Program-made: the position numbers and the translations under genes
The notes under the pieces: generated by a model
Database searches by the model: none
What the model was told of the DNA's origin: nothing
The model's input: the letters and a program-made list of their open reading frames with translations, nothing else
Shown here: positions 16,127 through 25,746 of the stretch, one piece after another
How the letters are laid out: each line of letters begins with the position of its first letter
How positions within the stretch are numbered: position 1 is the stretch's first letter
Source of the DNA: Paludibacteraceae bacterium
GTDB taxonomy: Bacteria; Bacteroidota; Bacteroidia; Bacteroidales; Paludibacteraceae
Assembly: GCA_024689005.1 (NCBI GenBank)
Contig: JAILDU010000045.1
Coordinates: 1-48,741, forward strand
DNA length: 48,741 nt
Reading direction: 5' to 3'

Positions 16127-19100
16127 TTAAAATTTAACAAACTTGGTTACTTCTACACTATCGCCGTGAACAAGGCGGAGGAAGTATGTTCCTGCGTTCA
16201 GTCCGCTGACATTAATACTGCGCACATAAATGCCGTTAGCGCTCTCTGCCGGAGTCTCCAACATCTTCTTACCAACAAGGTCATAGATCTCAACATGTGT
16301 ACGTTCGCCCACCTCTACCACTGCGGTAACATTGATATTGGTAATAGCCGGAACCGGATAAACAGCGATACTTGCAATACTGCTCTCGGTGTTGAACTCT
16401 ATCTCCATCGGATTATCCGGAGTGCCGACTACAGCATTGGCCTCATAACCAATAGCGGTGGCGGAAGTGTAGGTCTCGCCATTGCGAACCAAGACAAAGT
16501 TGACACCGGATTTAGCAGCGGAGCCGCTGATAGAGATACACTGCAATACAACGCCATGCTTGTACGGAACAGCAACTGCTTCACCGCATATCTCACCATT
16601 GACGATTGCGTAGATAACATCACCATCCTGGATAGCATCACAGTGAGCAAAGATGCTCATGTTGTATGGCTGCTTAGCGTTAATACGACGAGCAGGAGCT
16701 GCACTGACTGTGCTGGACTTGCTCGGGTAGGTCAATGTCTTGTTACTCTCTGCATTGCTGTGGAGCATGTAACCTTCATTCGGCTTCATGTATGTGAGCG
16801 AACCGATCCACTCATTGCCGAAGTACATTGCAAACGCATTCTGCGACTTAACAATATCGCCGTTCTCTGCATTGTAGCCTGCAAGAGCAGTCTTAACCGG
16901 CAAGGTGTTCTGCGGCAGATAACTGATGTAGTTCCACTTGCCGGCCTCGATAGTCAACGAAGTAGTAGCCGGATCAACAATGCTACCGCTAATAGGCAGT
17001 ATTTTGTCTTCCAAAGCATACAACATATACATCTGCTTGTTGTCCAAGCTGGCTAGACCACCACCGATATTCCATGTGCTGTTTTCAGCAGAATAGGTGG
17101 CATCGCTATTCAGGTTTTTGATTTGTTCTCCACCGAGCCATTCTGCTCCACTCAGGGCTGCATTCACATCCTTCAATTCCTCACTCTGGAGGTTGAACGA
17201 GATCCAGTTCCATCCCTTCTTGAGCTCAATATTGCTATAGTAGAGCGATCCACAATCAAAGATAATAGGATCCATCGGAGTACCATAAACCTTGTTGTTT
17301 GAGAAGGTAATCGTTTGCGATGGATTTGCGCTATAAATAGTACCTGTACTTGCGTCATAGATACGGAATGTGAAAGGCTTGTTATCGCTCTGTTCATTGT
17401 TGTAGATAGTCAGCAGTACATAGTACATATCAGTAGCTGCATTATAGGTAGTCTTAGCCGTACCTACGCAGGTATTGCCGGAGAAGGCAGCCAGGATATC
17501 GTTCTCGTCCATAGAGAAGACACCATTGATACGCATCTGACCAAATACCGGCATGTTATACTCGTATTGACCAGGATCTACTCCCCATTTCGGCTCTTCG
17601 CCCTTGACAGTGATATTGATTGTCAGAGGTTCAGATACGTTTTGTGCATCAACCAGATAGATAACCTCGTTGTAGGTACCTACGTTGAGACCGGAATTAA
17701 CCGTGAAGGTAATGTTGGTCGACTTGGTCGGATTGAGTGTACCTGCATCCGGAGTAGCGGTCAACCACGAAGGCATATTCTCAATAGTATAGTTCTGTAC
17801 GAAACCACCCTTATTGGTGATACCTACCGTGAATTGGCAATCTGCGTACTGTTGCTTGGTCAGGTTGATTTCGTCGTCCTGCCACATCAACTGGTTGCGA
17901 TCGATATATGCGCTCCATGTAATCGGCGACAGGATAGAGTTGCCGTTCAGGTCGCGTACATCATCTACGGTGAAGTTGACGATGGTGTTCTCGATGCGGT
18001 AATCATCCTCCTTGAGAGTAATGATTAGAGCATCGTTATTGACTACAAAATCATACTGCAGTTTAGATATTGCGCCTTGGGTACGAACCGGAGCGATATC
18101 TGAGCTTTGGATAGTTTGACCCTTAGCCTCAGCCATGAGTGTATCGGTCACATAGTCCTTGAGTGTATATTGCATCTCAGGTACGCCCATATAGGTGATA
18201 TAGTGCTCGAACGGATAATAGAGCAACAATCCCTTCTCGTCACCCGCCAACTTCTGGTTGGAGAGTTCCTCCATCTGCGATTGAGTGCGATAGAGATTCC
18301 AGAGACGAATCTCATCAATCTTACCATCGAAGAATTGGTCAGCCACGCGTGACGTTACGTTTTGCGGATCATTGTACCATACGCGTGCGCCGGCGAACAT
18401 CTTGTCACTTGAGATAGATGCAACCATATCAGCGGCAATATAAGTAATCATCTTACCGTCCATATAGATGCGTGCGTGGCCGGACGAACGACTGACAGTG
18501 AATCCGAATTGGTGCCACTCGCCATTACACCAGTTGCCCGGTACTTCGGTCTCGTAACCGTTGTTACGGTAGCAGAGCACACCATTTTTATTCCATCCTA
18601 CGGAGAAGAGTTTCGCAGGATTATCTATCTGGTCTGCAATACCATCACCATTACACAACATGGTTGCGTTGTACTGCTGTTTGTCGGTCTTGAACCAGAA
18701 CTCGAGTGTATAATCCATCTCGGAGTTGACCACCGTAGCGGATGTATTGATATCTACATAGCCTGTTTTACCGTCAAACTGAGTAGCAAATCCTTGTGGC
18801 AGAGCCCACTCAGCACCCTCCAGCATCAGGTTGACGCCGCGTGCCTTGTCCTCAGTGATAGTACCGCGTGCCTCGTCCATAGCGTAGTAGCCGATCAGGC
18901 CTACGTTGTTACCGGAAAGTTGGATAGCAGCATTGGCCTGAAGTTGTGCAGCCGTACGGCATGCATTCCATACACGGAACTGATCCACCTTGCCGTCAAA
19001 ATAGTTGCCCTCGGTAGCTATATTACGGCCGATTTGCAACTGACCGATACCGGTGTACGGTTTCTCTACCTTCTGCTCGATAACAGCAATCCAGTTGACA

Positions 19101-22100
19101 TAAGCAGTCAGAATCTCAGTAGCAGCATCATAGGTGAGAGCTACGTGATTCCAACTTCCCAACTCGATAGCGGCCGGTTCGTTGGAAGTCAAATTGGCAT
19201 CACCGAAGCGAACAACCACGTGCTTAGACGGAGTGATAGAGAATGCCAGGTTCTGTGATACGTCACCGTGGCTGAAGATGGTAGCGTTTTGTGCCTTGTC
19301 GGTATTGATCCAACCTTCGATAGTCAGATCCTTGCTCGAGTAGTTCTTCTGGAGCTCGGTGGTCAGATAGGTCGAAGTACCGTCCAGTTGGATAGATACA
19401 TCGTGGTCTGTAGCAGCACCGTTGCGGATACCGGTTACGGAGAAGTTGTTGGTGGTCAACAGACCTTCTGCAATCGGCTCGTTGAAGTCCAGACGAATCT
19501 CATCCTCGATGGTGAGGATACCGTTAGCCGGCTTAGCGGCACCGAAGAGACGCGGATTGTACATATCTTTGATACCATTAACGATAGCCGACGGGTTCTC
19601 GTACAAGGTATTGTTGATATTACATATAGATACCGCGCGTATGTCATAGCGTTGATCAGGCATGTCGTCCATGAAGAAGTTGTAAGTCAGCGTACCTGCA
19701 TCCGAAGCTAGAATCATACGAGCCTCGTTGCCGGCAGCGATTGCCTTCTCATACAATGCCGAATCAGCATACCAGTAGCAAAGTGATGACCAGTCGTTGT
19801 CCGAACCGGAAGCCGGCTTGTACTGGAGTTCAATATGGTCAAAGTCAGAGTAGTTAGGATCGAAGTTGCCGATCTTGATTGGCATGAAGTGCTTCTCCAA
19901 ACCATTCTGCAAAGCAGTCTTGCACTTGGTGTTGTAGGTCCAGTTGTTAGACGGAGATACTATATCCAGGTCGGTACAGCTCGGAGTGAAGTGAACCGAG
20001 AAGGTGATCGTATCTGCGATTACATCAAGGAAGCTGGTCGGGTCTGCCTGACATTGAGATGCCAATACAACCTGCAGGTTGTCATAGTTGAGTGCACGAC
20101 CTCTATCTACAGCCATGGTTTTAACCAGAGTCTCACCGGCCTTAACCAGGAAGATCAGTTCGAATCCGGTTACGGTATTACCGTCAAACGAGATCATAGC
20201 ACCGTCCGGGTTGCTCTCGTCCACTGCAATCACCTTGAACCATTGGTCCTCACCGGTCTCCGAGTTGTTGCGCATATAGACTGTGAAGTATGCCGACTCA
20301 CCCGAAGGAACGTTCTCCACGAAGTTGTTCTCCATCGAGAAGTACGGAACCTCCAGACGCATGGTCGGTTTGCTCAGCAGAATGCTGTCTTCCGGTACCG
20401 GTTTGTACTTAGACGGATTCTTCGAATTCTCTTTCTCAATCCTGTTATAAACATCCAGGTACTTAGCGTAGTATGCATCCTCGTACGGACAGGATGTAGC
20501 ACCGGCCTCGGTTACGAAGATGAAGCTGGAGAAGTAGTCCTTGTCTTCTATCTTAGAGGAGTCAACCGTATTACCTTGGCTCAGAGGGCCATCGTAATTG
20601 TATTGCTCGTCTTTCTCTTTCCAGTTAGGTTCACGATATACGGTCACAGACAGATAGTCGTCATCGCCTTCCTCAGCCAATACAAATCCCTTACAGTGGC
20701 TACGTTCTGCCTCGGTAGAGAATGTACCGCCTTGTGTAGTGGTCAGCGTCTCGTCCATCTTGTAGTAAACCCTGGTCTTTACGCCGGCCTCAGCATCTAC
20801 ATCAGACTCTATGCTGGCGTTTGCTCCGAGAGTGATAGAGAACGAACTCTCGTGTACCTTGCTTGCAGAATAGGACTCGCTGTACTCTCTGTTGGCACCG
20901 GCCTGGAACGAGAAGTTCTCTACACGATTGGCAGCATCTTGTTGAGCCTTATACTTCATGTACTCGTTCTTACCAATCTCATACTTCCATGCATCAATCC
21001 ATTGGTTGAAGATCTGAAGAGTATCTACGACTGTATGCTTGCGGGTAGAGTCGCGGAACAAAACTACATAACTCGGTCCGTTCATCAGGTCCTTTGCTTC
21101 ACCGTATTTTGACTTAAGGCTATCCAATTTCGGATCCGTGTTAGCCAAACCGAAGAACTCGCTCTCCTGCGGCTGATAAGATACATAGAAGATGGTATCA
21201 AATCTGTCTGCCAGTTTTTGCAGAGAATCGAGTTGTCCTTGACTCTTGTACGGAATAAGGAAACTATTGCGGATAGATTCCAAATTCGGGATAAGAGATT
21301 GCTCGATATAAACCTGCGGGTACGCAAAGGTTGTCTTGAACGATTGATCAATATTGCGACCTGTGGTTTGTACCAATACCCAATCAGCAGGAGTATCATC
21401 ATATACCTTCTCAAATGCTCCTTCTCCGCCGGCATTATTAAATACCGCTTTCGGAAGGATAGCAATATTACCGGTACTACCGAAAGTGATGTTGGTAGAA
21501 TAACCGATATATACATCACCGTTAGCACCTACGTATAGAGGATCGTCGCTCGTCTGGTAGCGAGTAGTAACGGTGGTTGTAGATGTCTTGGAATCCGAAC
21601 CCTCGTATTGCTCTGCGTGTACTGCTCCGATAGAAGTAGTCGTGGTTGCAGAACTCTCCGTAATGGTACCGGCGCCGACACCCGCGAAGTTCTTAATCTT
21701 AACACCGGAAGTAATAGAACCACCCTGCCATCCTTCATTCTCAACAGATCCAGTATAAGTAGATGATTCTGTAAAGGTAACACCCTTCTCTAAATAAGCA
21801 TACGAGTTACTTCCCGGAGGGTCACGCAGGACGGTTAACACCTTGTTTGGACCGGCAGTAACGAAGTCGATACCCGTGCTCCAATAACCCAGTGTATATA
21901 CAGCACCGTTGTTGAACGGCGGAACCCAATCAAACGCTGTGGAAGAGTCTCCGTAATATACCTTAGCCCAGATATGGCTCTCGGCGGAAGTAGCATCCAC
22001 ATGAGTTGATACAAAGTTATAGATACCGTGACCAAATGTATCGGCCTCAGCAACCTCTATCTGGTTGTTCAGTTCGTTGGTAAACTCTATGCGAGCATCC

Positions 22101-25100
22101 TGAGTAGGAACGGAGTCTGTCCAAACGGCATGTCCGTCCTTGTCATAATACGTATAGGTCTCGCAGATCTTGAAATCAAATGCGTATGAACCTCTGTCGA
22201 ATACCGGTTTGCCAAACAGATAGGTACCGTCCTTGGAATTATACAACGGAGCTATGTAAGCATCGTTATTCCACAGACTTACCTTCGACTCTGCCTCACC
22301 GAAGTACGGCAACAGTTTGCCGGTCTCGTCTAACTGACGAATATCGATAATCGGCTCGAAGCGCTTGATGAACTTCATCGACTTGTTGCAAGCTACCGTA
22401 TCCACCTCGTTGGTCTCGAATGTATCGATAGTTACTACGTTGTCGAAGTTGAAGTCTTGCAGCGTACCGAAATCATAGTTGGTACCGTCGATGCTCATGC
22501 CGTAGAGGATAGGCTGTACGTATGCCACAAACTCACCCGTGGTATCGTTCACAGAGATAGTGATACCGTCTTGGTCGGTGGTTTGGGTGTTGGTCATACC
22601 CAGCGAATCGATTGCGTGAGCAAAGCGCTCGGTCTTTTCGTTGCTTAACAATTTGTATTTGCCTTGTTGCTTGTGGCTCAGAACCAGTTTGATTCCCTCG
22701 CCCAAGTTGTTCTTAGACATACTCAAACCTACAGGATAGTTTTCCTGGATAACACCACCGGCGATACGACCGATGAACTTAACGCGCGTGTTATCCTCAA
22801 ACTCAACGCCTGTCAATATGTCCTGATAGTTGCGGTTCTCACCGTTGCTGTAAGTCAGTTTGCCGTCGTTGGCAAAGGTGTGACCGTCCTTGACAATCTT
22901 CACCTCGTGTACACCTACCGGCACCTTGATAGAGAACTTACCGGTTGCGTCGGTCTTGATATAGTCGCCGTTCTCCTTCTTGGCTACCACGCCGTCGATT
23001 TCGAACCATGCGCCCTCTACCGGCATAGTACCGCCGGCATAGTGAACCTCACCCATAACGTCAAACGAACTGTTGTCCTTGAAGTTTACGGTGTGGCTCT
23101 GCGAAGTAGCACTGATGATACGAATCTCGTTGACCGGAGTAAAGGTGTGAACTCCCTTGATCGGAGTGAGCGTATAGGCAGTATTGTTGCCGTAGTACGG
23201 CACTGCCAAGATAGAATATACACCACCCTCGTTGGTCAGACCCTTGTAAGCCAACTGATTGATAGTCGGGCAAACAGCACTGAGTTCTACTCCGTTGTAG
23301 AACGAACCGTGGTGCTTGTTGTGACCGGCTGCGGTATAAGAGATATCAAAGAATTGGTCGTCGAAACAATAGTCGAAATTGTAGTATCCTACCAATCCTT
23401 CTTCGTTTCCTACCAAGTGGCGACCGTAATCGCTGGCTACAGAGTTAGCCCGCAGCGCCTTAGCCCAAATCAGCACTTCCTCTACGTATCCGGCATAGTC
23501 GGTACCGATAGTCAGTGCGTTGTCGTTGCCGGTTGGATTATTGGTTACGGTACGTTGAGCCTTCAGCACACCGTTATAATATATAGATGCGGTCTTAGCG
23601 GTTGCATCATATATAGCAGTCAACTGGGTGAACGTGGTGGTAGGTACTGTCATCGTATCCATGGTCAAACGGGTTGAACCTACCTGGAAGTACGGGTGAC
23701 CGTTTCTCACACCGAGGTCATACATACCGGACTTGGTCAGGATATGCTGGTCGCTGTTGTTCTCTGCGTCCGGCATAATCCATGCCTGCAGAGTAACGGA
23801 ACTTGCTGCATCCGACAACACTTTGTTGTCGTCCAGGCTGGCGTAAGCTGCCTTAGAGAAATGCAACGATTGACCCTTGATATCCTCCGTAGTGGACAAA
23901 CGTACCTCTACCGAATCCTCCAATTGTCCGTCAGGGAAAGTAACCTGGCCGTAGAAATCACCGGTCGGGGTACGGAAACCGGTAGCATATACCGGATTGG
24001 AGTACAAAGTCGAATCCGAGCAATCCAACATACCGATTACACGGTAGTCATACAGATAACCCGGCAGTGCGGTCTGATCGGCAGTCATATAGTCTGTCAG
24101 TACAGACGCTCCGTCCACAGTCTGAATATTGCGCCAACTCTCCTCGCCGGTCTCGCCGTGCAGACGACGACTGATGGAGAATTTGTTGAATGTACCCATC
24201 GATTTCCACTCTATCTCTACGCGATCGGAGTAGTAACCCTTGGATGCATCTGCTGTCTTCAGCGAACCCATTCGGCTCGGGGTAAGAGGCAATGTAGTAT
24301 TGCGCTTAGAGGTGAACTTGAGGTTACCCGGCAATACGAATACCTGATAGGTATAGGTATTACATTTCTGGATAGCCTGGTCGATATATTCACCCTTCTC
24401 AATATCGTTTCTGGTCAAACCCGAGATCTCCTGCGAAGTACCGGTGGTTGTGTTGTTGCGCACAATCATAAATTTGGAGTCGGTACTCCAGATATAGCTC
24501 AGGTCGTTGTATTCCCAGGTGATCTTGATAGCATCAAAACCATCCTTCTCTATCATCTCCGAATAAGCGGTGTCGATTTGCACATGCTTGTAGTCCGGTG
24601 ATACGTTTGCCGATCCGCCGAATGCGTAACTCCACGTTGCTGCGGTGATGGTACGAGTAACGCGGTAGTACAACTTCGGTTCCATTACGTCTGCTGCTAC
24701 CAGGTCATCTATATAGGCATAACCTGTATTCTGATTGGCTACATACGGAATAGTGGCAGACAATTGTTCTGCATTGGTGAAGTCCGGATAGAGCGAGCGC
24801 TCTACCATGAAATAACCAGCCTCCAGTTCGCCTGTTCCCGGCTCCAGATCCCAAGTCAGTTTGACTGTACCACCTTCTACGTACTGAGCCTTAAAGTTCT
24901 TGATGGCTTGATAACCCTTAACCGGAGTAGAAATCTTAGCCGTTTGGGTTACATTCTTGCTATATTTCAAGGTAATTGTTTCCTCGATGTTGCCACCGTT
25001 GGCTCTACGGTCAACCTGCTTCTTCAACGAGGCAGCCGTTCCGAACGGAGTGTTTCCCCAATAGAGATTCTTGGGCACCTTACCTCCGGTGTAATTGACT

Positions 25101-25732
25101 GTCACATCCAGTTTGTTGAGTGTACTGGAATAACCCTGAGCCAGCGTCAAGTTGCTCGAACTGATAGACGGCAGGGTAATATGCGGGTCTTTGGTTGCAT
25201 CACGAGCTAAAGAACCCTCACCATCCTCGTCCTCTTCTATTCGGAAATAGAAATAGAAGTTCGGGGTATAACCGAGTGCGGCCTCAGGCGGATAGTAACG
25301 GAAAGTCGCTCTGGCTGCATCACCATCAGATACGTTCTGAGCGAAGCGGCCGGAAGTGTTGAAGTTGTTATCCCCCACTTCTACGAAACCATCGTTCTTA
25401 TTCTGTGCGGCCTCACGATAATCCACGTGCTCACAATCGCTACAACCTTTCAGTTTCATAACGATATGGCTCGTTCCATTCCAATTGACCTGGATGTAAC
25501 TGCTCTCAGTTAGAGACACATCCTTCGCACTGTTGGTCGGATTGTAATAGTACTTGAAGCTGATGGTATAGTAACCACCGTCTTCATCGTAAACTACTTC
25601 TGCACCGTTAGCCGGGTCGAGTATATTGACATACTCATAATTGGTGCCTGCCCATATGGTACTGCTAAATAGCAGTGACATTACGACAATTAGAAATAGT
25701 CTAATCTTGCTCTGTTTGTAGACTTTTTTCAT
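16127..25732 (-). CDS. Giant T9SS-secreted surface protein with three LamG domains (3201 residues)
   Basis: Signal peptide at 1-28, then fibronectin-like beta modules. A first LamG/concanavalin-like domain lies near 624-790 (ASLDDNK to GYYNFDY). A carboxypeptidase-regulatory-like module follows near 892-960. A long central region (about 1300-2100) has Ser/Thr-rich alternating strands and the stretch VLTVLRDPPGSNSYAYLEKG. LamG domains 2 and 3 are near 2110-2300 and 2319-2510, and a BACON-like domain near 2627-2710 (YTIENMPSWLTATPDAG). The C-terminal part reads: GTPxxP-ending domain (2715-2825), two WNWIS/WNYIS repeats (2839-2990), a second GTPxxP-ending domain (3020-3112), and a T9SS type A sorting domain (3118-3201, starting VAVYPVP, ending KFVKF). 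T9SS exports and anchors it on the cell surface. LamG domains usually bind glycans or proteins, so it is probably an adhesin. No enzyme motif is seen. Confidence 0.9.
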   Translation of the reverse strand: MKKVYKQSKIRLFLIVVMSLLFSSTIWAGTNYEYVNILDPANGAEVVYDEDGGYYTISFKYYYNPTNSAKDVSLTESSYIQVNWNGTSHIVMKLKGCSDCEHVDYREAAQNKNDGFVEVGDNNFNTSGRFAQNVSDGDAARATFRYYPPEAALGYTPNFYFYFRIEEDEDGEGSLARDATKDPHITLPSISSSNLTLAQGYSSTLNKLDVTVNYTGGKVPKNLYWGNTPFGTAASLKKQVDRRANGGNIEETITLKYSKNVTQTAKISTPVKGYQAIKNFKAQYVEGGTVKLTWDLEPGTGELEAGYFMVERSLYPDFTNAEQLSATIPYVANQNTGYAYIDDLVAADVMEPKLYYRVTRTITAATWSYAFGGSANVSPDYKHVQIDTAYSEMIEKDGFDAIKITWEYNDLSYIWSTDSKFMIVRNNTTTGTSQEISGLTRNDIEKGEYIDQAIQKCNTYTYQVFVLPGNLKFTSKRNTTLPLTPSRMGSLKTADASKGYYSDRVEIEWKSMGTFNKFSISRRLHGETGEESWRNIQTVDGASVLTDYMTADQTALPGYLYDYRVIGMLDCSDSTLYSNPVYATGFRTPTGDFYGQVTFPDGQLEDSVEVRLSTTEDIKGQSLHFSKAAYASLDDNKVLSDAASSVTLQAWIMPDAENNSDQHILTKSGMYDLGVRNGHPYFQVGSTRLTMDTMTVPTTTFTQLTAIYDATAKTASIYYNGVLKAQRTVTNNPTGNDNALTIGTDYAGYVEEVLIWAKALRANSVASDYGRHLVGNEEGLVGYYNFDYCFDDQFFDISYTAAGHNKHHGSFYNGVELSAVCPTINQLAYKGLTNEGGVYSILAVPYYGNNTAYTLTPIKGVHTFTPVNEIRIISATSQSHTVNFKDNSSFDVMGEVHYAGGTMPVEGAWFEIDGVVAKKENGDYIKTDATGKFSIKVPVGVHEVKIVKDGHTFANDGKLTYSNGENRNYQDILTGVEFEDNTRVKFIGRIAGGVIQENYPVGLSMSKNNLGEGIKLVLSHKQQGKYKLLSNEKTERFAHAIDSLGMTNTQTTDQDGITISVNDTTGEFVAYVQPILYGMSIDGTNYDFGTLQDFNFDNVVTIDTFETNEVDTVACNKSMKFIKRFEPIIDIRQLDETGKLLPYFGEAESKVSLWNNDAYIAPLYNSKDGTYLFGKPVFDRGSYAFDFKICETYTYYDKDGHAVWTDSVPTQDARIEFTNELNNQIEVAEADTFGHGIYNFVSTHVDATSAESHIWAKVYYGDSSTAFDWVPPFNNGAVYTLGYWSTGIDFVTAGPNKVLTVLRDPPGSNSYAYLEKGVTFTESSTYTGSVENEGWQGGSITSGVKIKNFAGVGAGTITESSATTTTSIGAVHAEQYEGSDSKTSTTTVTTRYQTSDDPLYVGANGDVYIGYSTNITFGSTGNIAILPKAVFNNAGGEGAFEKVYDDTPADWVLVQTTGRNIDQSFKTTFAYPQVYIEQSLIPNLESIRNSFLIPYKSQGQLDSLQKLADRFDTIFYVSYQPQESEFFGLANTDPKLDSLKSKYGEAKDLMNGPSYVVLFRDSTRKHTVVDTLQIFNQWIDAWKYEIGKNEYMKYKAQQDAANRVENFSFQAGANREYSESYSASKVHESSFSITLGANASIESDVDAEAGVKTRVYYKMDETLTTTQGGTFSTEAERSHCKGFVLAEEGDDDYLSVTVYREPNWKEKDEQYNYDGPLSQGNTVDSSKIEDKDYFSSFIFVTEAGATSCPYEDAYYAKYLDVYNRIEKENSKNPSKYKPVPEDSILLSKPTMRLEVPYFSMENNFVENVPSGESAYFTVYMRNNSETGEDQWFKVIAVDESNPDGAMISFDGNTVTGFELIFLVKAGETLVKTMAVDRGRALNYDNLQVVLASQCQADPTSFLDVIADTITFSVHFTPSCTDLDIVSPSNNWTYNTKCKTALQNGLEKHFMPIKIGNFDPNYSDFDHIELQYKPASGSDNDWSSLCYWYADSALYEKAIAAGNEARMILASDAGTLTYNFFMDDMPDQRYDIRAVSICNINNTLYENPSAIVNGIKDMYNPRLFGAAKPANGILTIEDEIRLDFNEPIAEGLLTTNNFSVTGIRNGAATDHDVSIQLDGTSTYLTTELQKNYSSKDLTIEGWINTDKAQNATIFSHGDVSQNLAFSITPSKHVVVRFGDANLTSNEPAAIELGSWNHVALTYDAATEILTAYVNWIAVIEQKVEKPYTGIGQLQIGRNIATEGNYFDGKVDQFRVWNACRTAAQLQANAAIQLSGNNVGLIGYYAMDEARGTITEDKARGVNLMLEGAEWALPQGFATQFDGKTGYVDINTSATVVNSEMDYTLEFWFKTDKQQYNATMLCNGDGIADQIDNPAKLFSVGWNKNGVLCYRNNGYETEVPGNWCNGEWHQFGFTVSRSSGHARIYMDGKMITYIAADMVASISSDKMFAGARVWYNDPQNVTSRVADQFFDGKIDEIRLWNLYRTQSQMEELSNQKLAGDEKGLLLYYPFEHYITYMGVPEMQYTLKDYVTDTLMAEAKGQTIQSSDIAPVRTQGAISKLQYDFVVNNDALIITLKEDDYRIENTIVNFTVDDVRDLNGNSILSPITWSAYIDRNQLMWQDDEINLTKQQYADCQFTVGITNKGGFVQNYTIENMPSWLTATPDAGTLNPTKSTNITFTVNSGLNVGTYNEVIYLVDAQNVSEPLTINITVKGEEPKWGVDPGQYEYNMPVFGQMRINGVFSMDENDILAAFSGNTCVGTAKTTYNAATDMYYVLLTIYNNEQSDNKPFTFRIYDASTGTIYSANPSQTITFSNNKVYGTPMDPIIFDCGSLYYSNIELKKGWNWISFNLQSEELKDVNAALSGAEWLGGEQIKNLNSDATYSAENSTWNIGGGLASLDNKQMYMLYALEDKILPISGSIVDPATTSLTIEAGKWNYISYLPQNTLPVKTALAGYNAENGDIVKSQNAFAMYFGNEWIGSLTYMKPNEGYMLHSNAESNKTLTYPSKSSTVSAAPARRINAKQPYNMSIFAHCDAIQDGDVIYAIVNGEICGEAVAVPYKHGVVLQCISISGSAAKSGVNFVLVRNGETYTSATAIGYEANAVVGTPDNPMEIEFNTESSIASIAVYPVPAITNINVTAVVEVGERTHVEIYDLVGKKMLETPAESANGIYVRSINVSGLNAGTYFLRLVHGDSVEVTKFVKF

Positions 25733-25746
25733 AAAATTATGATTAG

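Noticed and set aside
16100..25210. Many long plus-strand frames (up to 425 codons) opposite the giant gene
   Set aside because: They are broken into pieces, have no signal peptides or known motifs, and lie fully inside a clear 3201-residue coding sequence.
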